Shown: positions 43,869 to 53,390 of the stretch, piece after piece | Layout of the letters: each line of letters opens with the position of its first letter | How positions within the stretch are numbered: the first letter of the stretch is position 1 | NCBI GenBank assembly: GCA_037178675.1 | Contig: JAYMGJ010000099.1 | Coordinates: 1 to 64,000, forward strand | DNA from: Scleroderma bovista | Taxonomy: Eukaryota > Basidiomycota > Agaricomycetes > Boletales > Sclerodermataceae | DNA length: 64,000 bases | Direction: 5' to 3' | Program-made: the position numbers and the translations under genes | Notes under the pieces: generated by a model | Database searches by the model: none | Told to the model about the DNA's origin: nothing | The model's input: the letters and a program-made list of their open reading frames with translations, nothing else

Positions 43869-45892
43869 ATGGAGGTGCCAGACGTGATCCTGTCGACAGG
43901 GAAGTGGCCTCACTTTCCAGACATTGTTAATGCCACAGATCATGATATCTGGGACCATCCCTGGTTCCAACTAGGCAAGCTGCAGAAGAAGGTGGACAAG
44001 GGAAAGAGGAGAGCGGTAGAGCTGGCAGGGAACAATGCAGTGGCAGGCCCATCGGGGGTAAAGGAGATGGAAGGGCAAAGCAGTCGTGGCCAAGTAGGTG
44101 AGCCCATGGAAATTGAGGACTCACAAGCAGTGCCAGCAGAGAGCCATCCCATTGAGGACAATGAAGTGCCTAGGGGCCGCAGTCGCAGCCGCAAGCCAAG
44201 GAAGTGTGCCCAATTGGTCACAACAATCAATGGCGAGGGTGATGATGAACCAGGCTCATCGGAACCATGGCCAAAGAAACCAAGGCCAAACGTTTGTGAC
44301 ATGCAGAAGCCAGAGCAAGGCTATGAGTGGGTGGATGACAAGGATTGCTGCATCAAGTGTGCACAGCAGGATCGACGGTATGTGGCAAACCCAGGCTGCA
44401 CTTGCTGGCAATGTTGCTGCAGCAAGATTGCATGCAGCATGATGACAGCAGTCAGGGCAAGGTCAAGGTCACATTCACAAGCCCCAAGGAAACCTGCACC
44501 ATGTCAGCATTCACCATCTGTGCCTTCAACACTCAACCCTGGAAAGTCACAGCATTCAAAACGCAAATGCCAGACCCCAGCACCAGCCAATCCACCCATG
44601 AAACAGAGTAAGTCGTTCATTATTCAAACCATTTAATATTATTTCTATCCATATTCCATCCAGTTTTTGATGGGGTACTAATTGATACTCCAGCATGGCT
44701 AGGGAAGACATCAAGGATGGCAAGTCCATCATCAACAGCTGCCAGCAGTGGCACGAACCCTCCCACAACACCGGGAGACAGTACGAATACGTCGAATGTA
44801 CAAGATCTCGAGGAGGAGGTTGTCCGTTTGAGGGAAAAGCAGGCCGAAACGGAACGAAAGGTGGACGAAGCGAATGCAAGATTGGCCGTCGCGCTCGGAG
44901 AAGTCGCTAGCTTATGGCAGGTGGTTGAAGCGATGCGGGAACAGCTGTTCCCAACACCATCCCACCTTCAACGTCCGGCATCGTGGCAGGCATTCACACC
45001 GACACAGCCGGCATCTGACTCAACATGTCCCGAGGTCTCGCAGTGCGCTCACCCCAGTCCGCCAAGCCCGTTGGCACTAGCGCCTACCACAATGCTGGAA
45101 GAAATGGCATCATCCAACAATCGGGCTGACCTCGATTGCCGGAATATTGCCGGTCTCTATGGTTGCGGCCACTTCATCACAAATCGCTGTCAACAACACA
45201 ATCTTGTGATCAGTAGCACATGGCTTGGTAATTGACAGACTTACCTTGTGGTGGGGCCCAGTCGTAGCTATCACCAGTTGGCTTGCTGGCACCCCTTTCA
45301 TCGACCAAGCCTGGAGTTGCCACCTCCAGACTTGAGGCATTGTTGCGCAGCGCAACCTGCATAATCACGGCAGGGAGTCGCATTGAGACAGCCAGCATTG
45401 GAATCAACCTGTGCCAAGGTCACTCACCTCGCTCACCCCAGTCCGCCAAGCCCATTGGCACTAGCACGTACTATGATGCTGGAAGAAATGGCATCGTCCA
45501 GCAATCCATCCCAGCAGGGGTCAAGTGAGCCGACTGGCACACATGGTATGCAGGTTGCACTCCACAACAATGCATCAAGTCTTGAGGTGGCAACTCCAGG
45601 CTTGGTCGATGAAAGGGGTGCCAGCAAGCCAACCAGTGATAGCTATGACTGGGCCCCACCACAAGGTAAGTTTGTCAATTACCAAGCCATGTGTTACTGA
45701 TCACAAAATTGTGTTGTTGACACAGCACTGAATGATGAAGCAGCTGCAACAATGGAGACCGGCAATATTCCAGCAATCGAGGTCAGCCTGCTGGAAGATG
45801 GAGGTATTGGGACGCCGGCATCCGATATGGAGATTGGGAGTTCCAATGCCGATGGCGGGCATGATGCTGGTGTGCAAATGCAAATGGGCTAA
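43869..45892 (+). pseudogene. Zn2Cys6-like / coiled-coil accessory gene, rearranged
   Basis: Exon 1 (43869-44607) starts MEVPDVILSTGKWPHFPDI and ends in a cysteine cluster: C-x2-C, a Tyr where the third Cys is expected, then C-x2-C-x6-C (CTCWQC...KIAC). An intron (44608-44663, GTAAGT...CAG) leads in phase to exon 2 (FDGVLIDTPAWLGK), with a coiled coil (LEEEVVRLREKQAETERK). The last exon (45726-45892) begins ALNDEAAATMETGN and ends in TAA. The middle is broken by an inverted duplication (45124-45363 against 45547-45788) that also repeats 75 bp directly. The layout of cysteine cluster then coiled coil parallels the antisense gene at 30647-31684. Function is unknown. Confidence 0.6.
45124..45788. 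repeat. Large inverted duplication inside the accessory gene
   Basis: Arms 45124-45363 and 45547-45788 (about 240 bp each) are reverse complements with scattered changes. A direct repeat (45047-45121 and 45431-45505, offset 384) lies on the spacer side. The right arm is in the sensible gene context, with its intron and last exon, so the left arm is the extra copy. Confidence 0.85.
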
Positions 45893-46823
45893 TTTTCTTT
45901 TTTTATACCTATGTCTTTTGTACAATTTCTGCTTCATATTCCATGTATACCATATACATTGCATTGTAAAGTATATTCATGCATGTAGATTTGGCCTTGT
46001 GAATCATTGACACAGCCTGAGAACTCTGTCAGAGACATGCCAGTAATGGTCTCAACCACAGCCATGAACTCATTGACAATATGTTGCTGGCACATGCGAG
46101 ATTTACCTGTGTAATTTTTCAATGTTACTGATATACATGAATACCAAGAGCAGGCTAGATATGTCCTGCAGATGTAACTATAATTGCCCTGTATGGTGGC
46201 ATCAAGTATTTGAAGGACCAACATACTTTAATCCACTGTTGGCACAACACACAATCGGCAGAACATACAAGGGAGAACATCCACTTGGCATTGCATTGGC
46301 ACATACAATCAGCACAACCACTGGCGGCATTACATCCATGCCACTGCAACACACCATCAGCACTTGCAAACCATTGGCACAAGACACTATTGGCACAGCA
46401 CAACATACTATCAGCATCACATAATATCAGCACAACAAGGTATCGGCAGAGCACACTATTGGCACAACATACTGTCGGCACATCACACTATCGGCACAAC
46501 AGACCATCGGCAGATATAGAATTGGCTCTACATAGAATCGGCACAACAGATTTACCTCTAAAGTAATTTCAATGTTACCAATATACATAAATAGCCTGAG
46601 TATCTATAGTTGCTGTGGATGGCAGCATTAAGTAATCGGCACACTATCAGCACAACAAAGATCAGCAGAACATACATGGGGGAGAACATACAATCAGCAC
46701 TACATACCTGTGGCACAGCACTCCTTTACTGTTTACAATCAGCACACAGCAGGAGCACCACATACATTTTGCAATATGATCAGTGGCATTAAGTATTGAT
46801 AAGGGCAACATACTCTAATCAGC
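45893..46823 (+). repeat. Intergenic; CGGCACAACA minisatellite at 46,235-46,780
   Basis: Nothing is recognised from 45,893 to 46,234. After that, imperfect units around TCGGCACAACACACTA alternate with CATTGGCACA and TCAGCAC forms. The solo LTR at 46824 inserted at one of these TCAGC motifs. Confidence 0.7.
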
Positions 46824-48121
46824 TGTCAAGACCGGTTCTCCTCAACGATCTTACTAGGAGGTCCAGGGGTGCAGGGAACTAATGAGGAGGTAAGTCCTGA
46901 CACTAGTATGTGCTACTTAGTGCAGAGAGTCAAGTCCGGGTCATACGGACAAAGTCCGGGTGCTGGAGAAGCACTGGAAGTAAGTCCGGGTTTTGCGGAG
47001 TTAGTCCGGACCGCGGGAAAGTGGACCGGAGTAAAGCACAGTTTGTCCGGACGAAGGACATCCCAGAGGTGGGATAAGTCCTGAGAGGTCTAGCGTCGAG
47101 TCTGGGACAGAGGTGGCTTTTGCCCTCGTGCAAGTAGGAGACTTGCTAGGATCGGACATAGGACCAAGGGGACGAGATAGGACGGAGGCCGGAGTTGGCC
47201 GGAGTTCAGGAGTTCAGATGAACAGATGGATTAGGAGAGCATAATGGGTAGTACAGAGTGGGGAGTATCTTAGTCGAGATTTGATCTAAGGACTACTAGG
47301 CCGGAGTACGGTAGTTTATATAGTAATGAAACTAAGGTGAGTATATACGGTGACAAGTAAACACCTTAATGTTGAGACAAGGGATGGAGCAGAAGCAGAC
47401 AGGAAAATAAACCAGGTACAAGAAAATAAAGCAGGGACAGGAAAATAAACCGGAGCGGAAGCAGACACGGGGAACTAGAGTTACAGGGACGATGGAGGAA
47501 AAGCAGGGACAAGGGAACTAGGTCGGAAGAGGACAGGTAAGGGTCAGAGGTGGACTTAACTAATGTTAAGTCCGGACCGATGTCCAGGACCGGAGGAAGC
47601 GGGACCGGAGGAAGTGGGACCGGAGGAAGTGCACGACCGGAGGAAGTGCAAGAGCGGAGGGAGTGTACGAGCGGAGGGAGTGTACGAGCGGAGGGAGTGT
47701 ACAACTGGAGGAAGGGCAGAGTAGCCGGAGGAAGGTCCGGAGTTGGAAATGACCAAGGCCATTGGTGGACCTATCAGGGGAAGCGGAGTGGAACAGGAGC
47801 AGAACTGAGCCGGAGTTGGATGTACCAGCCGGAGTTGGGCTACATCGCAGGCAAGGCTAAGGGAGTGGCCGGACTGAAACCGGAGTAGCGACTAGTGGTA
47901 GGTACAGGTCCGACACGGAGGAGTTAGACCGCGGATCTGTCTGTAGGGAGACAGGGGTTAGTCCTGAGGCGGAGATGGACGTAGTGACCGGAGTTGAGCT
48001 GGAGTGCAGCTATAGGGCTGGAGATGGCCGGACTAGATCCGGAGTTGCATCTATGCCTAAGGAGAGGTCAGGCGGGCCATGGTTAGACCGGAGTTGCGAC
48101 TGGAAAAGTATGGATATGACA
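46824..48121 (-). mobile_element. Solo LTR, family C, short-repeat copy
   Basis: 1,298 bp on the minus strand, TGTCATATCC...GGTCTTGACA, with the duplication TCAGC at 46819-46823 and 48122-48126. At the place where copy 1 has 41 perfect units, this copy has only a handful of variant 17-bp units (around 47,625-47,720). No internal region remains. Confidence 0.9.
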
Positions 48122-48270
48122 TCAGCACATATAATCGGCACTACATACATCCGGCACAGCACTCCATTGGTCAGTGGCATGACATACAGTGGAATACCAT
48201 CAGCACTTGTATAACAAAGGCACTTGCATAGCCTCGGCAGAACACACCATTGGCACAACACACTATCAGC
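48122..48270 (+). repeat. CGGCAC minisatellite, continuation
   Basis: Units such as ATCGGCACTACATAC and CTCGGCAGAACACACC. The tract was continuous with 46,235-46,823 before the solo LTR arrived. Confidence 0.65.
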
Positions 48271-48408
48271 ACTACGTAACTATGCCAATCTTTCTGGCAG
48301 TGGTGAGATAGATGAACTATACATGGAAACCATTATTATATAATCATTCAATTGTCATTTCCATTCCACATCAATTCCATCTTGTCAACTTGCATCTTTG
48401 CTACCACC

Positions 48409-49527
48409 ATGCCACCTAAGTCTGTCAGATTTGATAGCAGAAGTCCACAGAAATTGAGTGAGTAATTTCCCTCCTCTGAGCTATGTGTGGCACCCACCTC
48501 CATCCATTGTTGATGAATGGCTGCCATCAAGCATGGACTGGATACCACCCTCTCCCCCACACCACGGGATGCGCACAGGTGAAGCAAGGATCCCACCCTC
48601 ACAATCAGATCTGATCAACCTTCCTGGCCCCTCAGCGCACAAGATGTGTGCAGGAACCCCCATGAATACATCCCAGGCTTGGATGCCACCATCTCCTCCA
48701 ATTGCTGCAGGTCCATCCAATGTGCTGTCTACTCTCACCATTTGGTTGCAGGCTTCAATGCCAGCTACTCCATCGGTTCGGCCATCATCCCAAGGCACCC
48801 AAACGCAAGCATGGATGCCACCATCACCATCCCCCATGATGGCCACATGGATCCCGCCCTCTCCAGTGCAGGTGCCACATATTGGAGCATCATCCCCATC
48901 AATGCCAGCATCCTCAGTCCCCGCATCACCATCCAGCTTGGCATTGCTATCTAGCCTGGCATCAAGCCAGCAGATTCCCACCTCCCCAATGGAGGCAGAA
49001 TCATCTCCTGAGGCTGCATCTGGATTGCATGCATGATTTCGGGAACACATGCATGCAGAGGATGGTAAGTCAGTATTACTGCAGGAATTATGTGTATTTA
49101 ACAATCATCCAGTGGATTATTTTGAAATGGTGGACAGGATTAACGCATTGCATGAGCATTTGAATCCATTCATGAGTGATGTGCTTTCATTTAAGTCTCT
49201 CTTGGGCTTGATCCATAGTATCAGTTGATCAGTTGTCATCTAGTGGCCTCTGCAAGGGAAGTCACTACATCTGTCCCTCCTAGGCACTTGCCCAACCTAC
49301 TCCCACTCGATGCTGGCCTTGACCACCCTATGATCGCGGCCTACATTCATTACACAAATACCTTGCTCAACACCGCCAGGCTGTGGAGATCGGAAATGTG
49401 CCAGAGAGCAATGTTGGCAAATGTGCAGGATATGTTGGCTAGGTCAGCCCAACTTGGTGAGAATGGTGACATAATTGAGTCTGATCACCCTGAGGATGTG
49501 GTAGTATTAGATCCCTCCAAGCTGTAG
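48409..49527 (+). pseudogene. Proline-rich hypothetical gene in the KDZ block
   Basis: It starts MPPKSVRFDSRSPQKL, then a probable intron (GTGAGT at about 48,460). A 180-codon stretch follows in which AWMPPSPP-like motifs recur four times (WIPPSPPHHG, AWMPPSPPIAAG, AWMPPSPSPM, TWIPPSPV). Further pieces (VDYFEMVDRINALHEHLNPF; ARLWRSEMCQRAMLANVQD; ending VVVLDPSKL) sit in compatible frames separated by intron-like gaps. No domain is recognised. Stops near 49036 and 49220 mean that either introns or decay separate the parts. Confidence 0.4.
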
Positions 49528-49591
49528 TTTTGTTACAGTAGTGTGGCAATCAAATCTTTCAGCACAAGACATGGCAGATTTGACAATAGCA

Positions 49592-51343
49592 TTATTCTAC
49601 AAGTATATTATCTGCAGCATCTCTTTGGGCTGGGTGTGGGGACATTGGCATCTGGCCGCTTTGGCCACTTTCTTTGCCGTTCTGGTTGACTAGGTCTGGC
49701 AATGGCATTGACACGTTGCTCCCTGGCAATCTGGCATGTGCTGGCAGCCCACTTGCCCTTGCCTCCAGAGTGTGTGGCATCATCATCCCCTGATTGACCA
49801 GCCTCCATCCCATTTGTGTTGCCAATGGAAGCCATAGTTAATTTATCAACTATCATTTGTTGGAATTGCTCAATGGATATTGAAATAGGCAGACTTACAT
49901 TCCACCAGCGCATTGGCTGTGTTCTTTTTAACCTGGGGCTTTGGCTTCATCGGTCCATTAGCCATGATGTTGCCAGGATCTATATGTGCTTTTTCTTATA
50001 TGAGAATAAATGTCATTTCCAAGTAATTGAGACTGATACCCACCTTGCTGTTTAGGTTCGGCTGGCTGCCGTGCTGTCAGTGCCGCTGATAGGCTCTTTG
50101 TTAAGATCATCCCACCGGCATAACAAAACCAACCACCATGCACCATTTTCCTTAGATGATCTTGCATTATGTCCATCTGAGTCATCCTCTATATATAAAC
50201 TTCATATTCTGACAACAAAAATATTCAAAGGAACTGACCAGGCTGTTCAATGGGCATTGTATGGCTTGCTGACAGGGATGTTCCAAATATAGGAGGATGA
50301 AATACTTGGAATAAGTATGGGACATACCATCATCCCGGTTTGACCGGCATCGGTTTTTGTTTGTTGCACTGGACTCCCTCTCCTCTGGGGCCTCTTCTTT
50401 TATGCATGTCAATGATTGCATAACAGGTTTGAAAGATCCATACCAATTGTGTGCCGTCTCTTCCGACTGCTTGCAAGTTCCACATCCTGTGCCACATGTT
50501 CTTTGAACCAGTCAAAACAAGTTGATAAAAGTATTGAGAGCTAACCTTCCAGGGGTGGCTGTTCTCCACTTATCATTCCAGCCACTGAGTCCCCACCATC
50601 TGATACTGGATCTTGTAATCCACCATCCATATCTCTCCATTTGCGAAATGTCAGTACATCTTCCGGATCTGTCACTTGCCTGTCCCACCAGAATTCCAGT
50701 ACCTTGGTAACCTCCTGATTTGTGAGCCAGGTCGGCTCTTTGAACTCCCAATGCCACGGCAGATATCCAGATGATATGTAGATACTGGTCTTTGCATGGA
50801 TGGCAGCCCAAGGAACACTGGCACTTGGCTTGCCGCATGCCTTGCCTGTGGCAAGGGGTCAATTCTCTGTCCATTTACAAGGCAGAACTTATGGTAATGC
50901 CATGTCACAAAGGTCCTCATTATATCCTTTCTCTCCAATGCTTGCATATCAAGGATGATCAGAATCATTGGTGTGCCATCTTCCGCTGTTGGTAAGACAG
51001 TTTGCAGCCTCTTCTCCCCTTTCTTCCAGCAGATCATCGGTCTGGCATCATCATTGCTATCATTGTGTTCTTCCCCTCCTATGGCCTGCTGTGCATAGGC
51101 ATCCCAGTGGTGCTTGATGTCATCCCAATCGGCAAAGGTCTTCCCTTGTCCCAATGCCGAATTAAAGTCATGCCTGTGAATGTGAGTATACAAATACCAC
51201 AAGTGAGAAGTGACATACATTCCCATCATGAGCTGACCATTCCGGCCCTTCCATGCCGCCATCACAACCACCCGCATCCCACACTGCTGCCACATTTCCT
51301 GCGCAAACTGTTTGACATATTGTCGGCCTTTTGTCTCAGCCAT
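49592..51343 (-). pseudogene. TE-associated hypothetical gene, minus strand
   Basis: The start is MAETKGRQYVKQFAQEMWQQ followed by GMRVVVMAAWKG. It then reads TPMILIILDMQALERKDIM and TFVTWHYHKFC, and, after a frame change near 50,870, LTNQEVTKVLEFWWDRQ with TFRKWRDMDG. The end is basic and Gln/Pro rich near 49,600. I recall similar proteins of unknown function in large numbers in mushroom genomes, often beside transposons. It diverges from the KDZ gene fragment, which starts only about 60 bp away. Confidence 0.45.
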
Positions 51344-51400
51344 TCTGTTTGCAGATGAATAATTGTTGAGATAACATGTCAAACTTAGAGCAGTAAACCA

Positions 51401-52719
51401 GGCAAATGCTAAAAGAAATCAGCTGGCATCTACTGGAATTGGCGGGTGTGCATGTGCGCAGCATGGATGCTTTGTACCCCATGCAATGGTTGACTTTCAG
51501 AAGGGAGAACAGTATGTGCCAACATGTTGCTTGCATTCCACTCTAACAGGAAGATAGGCAGGTAAATATGGATTATGCTCTGGCACATGCTGTGCAACAT
51601 GGGATGGATCCACAACAAAAATTCATAACCTTTTATGACATCAATTGCCAATACAGCAAAACCTAAAGTGGCAGCTAGAAGCAAACAATTTTATATCCTT
51701 ACCACGTGGGCTATGGATTCAACCTAGCATTGGGCTCTGGCATGTACATGGTCACAAGGCAGAATGTTTCACCCAATATGCTTCCAATTTCATTTCTGGT
51801 GTAGGCTGTGTCAATGGTGAAATTATGGAGACTCTCTGGTCCTCTCTTAACATCATTTTTCTATCAGCCCGTGGAATGGCAACACCACATAGACAGGAGC
51901 TGCTTGATTTTCAAATGAATGACAACAACTTCTTAAAGATGGTGCGGATGCGTGAGTGGTATCACAATATCTTGCAGATTTTGTGTGAAGTATGCCAACG
52001 ACATATTGCACAGCCATCTCCCTGAAAAGAAAATTGAAGAATGCTCAAGAGGCACTGATGTCCGTGGAAGGAGTATTTGCAGAGCTTGATACAAGGGTTC
52101 TGGTCGAGTTGCATGAGCTTTGGGCACAGCAAGAGAAATCAGCTTTGGAGAATAGGGTTACTGATCCAAAATCAATGGACATATTTGAGGTGCAGCTGGA
52201 AAAAGGTATTTACTTGCTTGGCTGGTTTCAAACCAATTTGATGTATTATAATACCAGCTCAAACAACCAAGTCGATCAAAATGGATATTATAAGTAATCA
52301 GGGACCAGATGGTCATATGCGTGGGGTGGCAACATGGATGGCAAGGGTATTGAAAGCCAAGGAATCACAAATTATTTTGGCCATAGATGTCTGCCACATT
52401 CATGCAAGGGTGACGGAAACACAAAGGTTGTCTATTGCCCGCTGGCAGGACTGCCTGCAGATGCAAATTGATCAGCTCTGTGAATCAGCTTCCCAATTTC
52501 TAGGTGAAGATTGGAATGAGGACATCTCAGATAATCTCATCTCCACAATGGACATCAATGAAGGTGATGGTGAAGATGTATTTTCAGACACATTCCACCC
52601 ACAAGATCTCAACTACTCGGATGCTGTTGTACTGCCCTTGCCGTCATACCTGGGGATGCAGCAAGCCAATAGGTTGGGGCTTTTAACTATGGTGGATCAG
52701 GAGTTACAATTGAGGGAAG
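51401..52719 (+). pseudogene. KDZ transposase, middle part, N-terminally truncated
   Basis: The KDZ (Kyakuja-Dileera-Zisupton) transposase is a large RNase H-fold enzyme of fungal DNA transposons. Family blocks here are HAMVDFQKGEQY, NMDYALAHAVQ, FITFYDINCQYSK, IQPSIGLWHVHGHKAECF, GEIMETLWSSLNII, MATPHRQELLDFQMNDNNF, DPKSMDIFEVQLEK and DAVVLPLPSYLG. The frame ends LQLRE at the copia B insertion and continues at 58629. The N-terminal third with the CxC zinc domains is missing. Small frame changes near 51,500, 51,970 and 52,210 are partly introns and partly decay. Confidence 0.85.
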
Positions 52720-53007
52720 TGTTGAAGTCGCACGTGCACCAGGCGTAAACCATCGATGAAGTGCGCACAAGACTGCGACCCATATTAGTGTAGACTTAGT
52801 AATAGTCCTCTTTAGAGTAGATGTTACATGTCACATGTCACGTGTCACAGTCACACGTCACACTATTTGTTGTATATAAACAGTGTTCATCGCTTATATA
52901 ATATAACAGCTCTTGACCAGCTACCGCTACCATCTCAGGTTGTGCACTCCACCCAACAGGTGAGTTGGAGTAGCAGTTCCTCTACGTATATAGGTATTGC
53001 TTCAACA
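52720..53007 (+). repeat. Copia B 5' LTR
   Basis: 288 bp, TGTTGAAGTCGC...GCTTCAACA, with a TGTATATAAACAG box. It differs from the 3' LTR at about 14 positions, nearly all transitions. A run of ACATGTCAC-like short repeats lies mid-LTR. Confidence 0.95.
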
Positions 53008-53021
53008 GGTTATGAGCCCTG
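53008..53021 (+). promoter_or_regulatory. Copia B primer-binding site, initiator-tRNA anticodon type
   Basis: GGTTATGAGCCCTG follows the LTR without a gap and is identical to the copia A site. It pairs with the anticodon stem-loop of initiator tRNA-Met. Confidence 0.8.
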
Positions 53022-53390
53022 TGAGCGCACTGTGTGCAGCAATGCACCAGACAGCGCTCCAGCTCCCTGAGCGTCACTTTAATTAGCTTGACACTGTGGA
53101 CCACAGTGAGCTCCTAGCTGAGCCCCTGCACAACCACAAGGCGAAGTCGGTCGACAACTTGCGCCAGACAGTGAGCTCCTAGTTGAGCACCTGCATTGCC
53201 ACAGGCGAAGTTCGTCAATGACTTGCGCCAACCATGGCAAACATCATCGACGACTTGCGCTGGCATGACCTAGTCATGAGTTAGCTGTTGACAGAAGTGT
53301 TTTCACTAGCACTCAGGTGTTTCTTCTTTTCTTGCTTGTCCGTTGTCGCATTCACTTGCTGACTCCGTTGACTCCCAACAGAATATCACC

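Noticed and set aside
45210..45731. Pairs of nearly identical small proteins on opposite strands
   Set aside because: They are the two arms of an inverted duplication inside one gene, not two separate genes.
48481..49104. 207-codon minus-strand frame rich in Gly and Asp
   Set aside because: It is the complement of the proline-rich plus-strand gene; CCN-rich codons read as GGN/GAN on the other strand.
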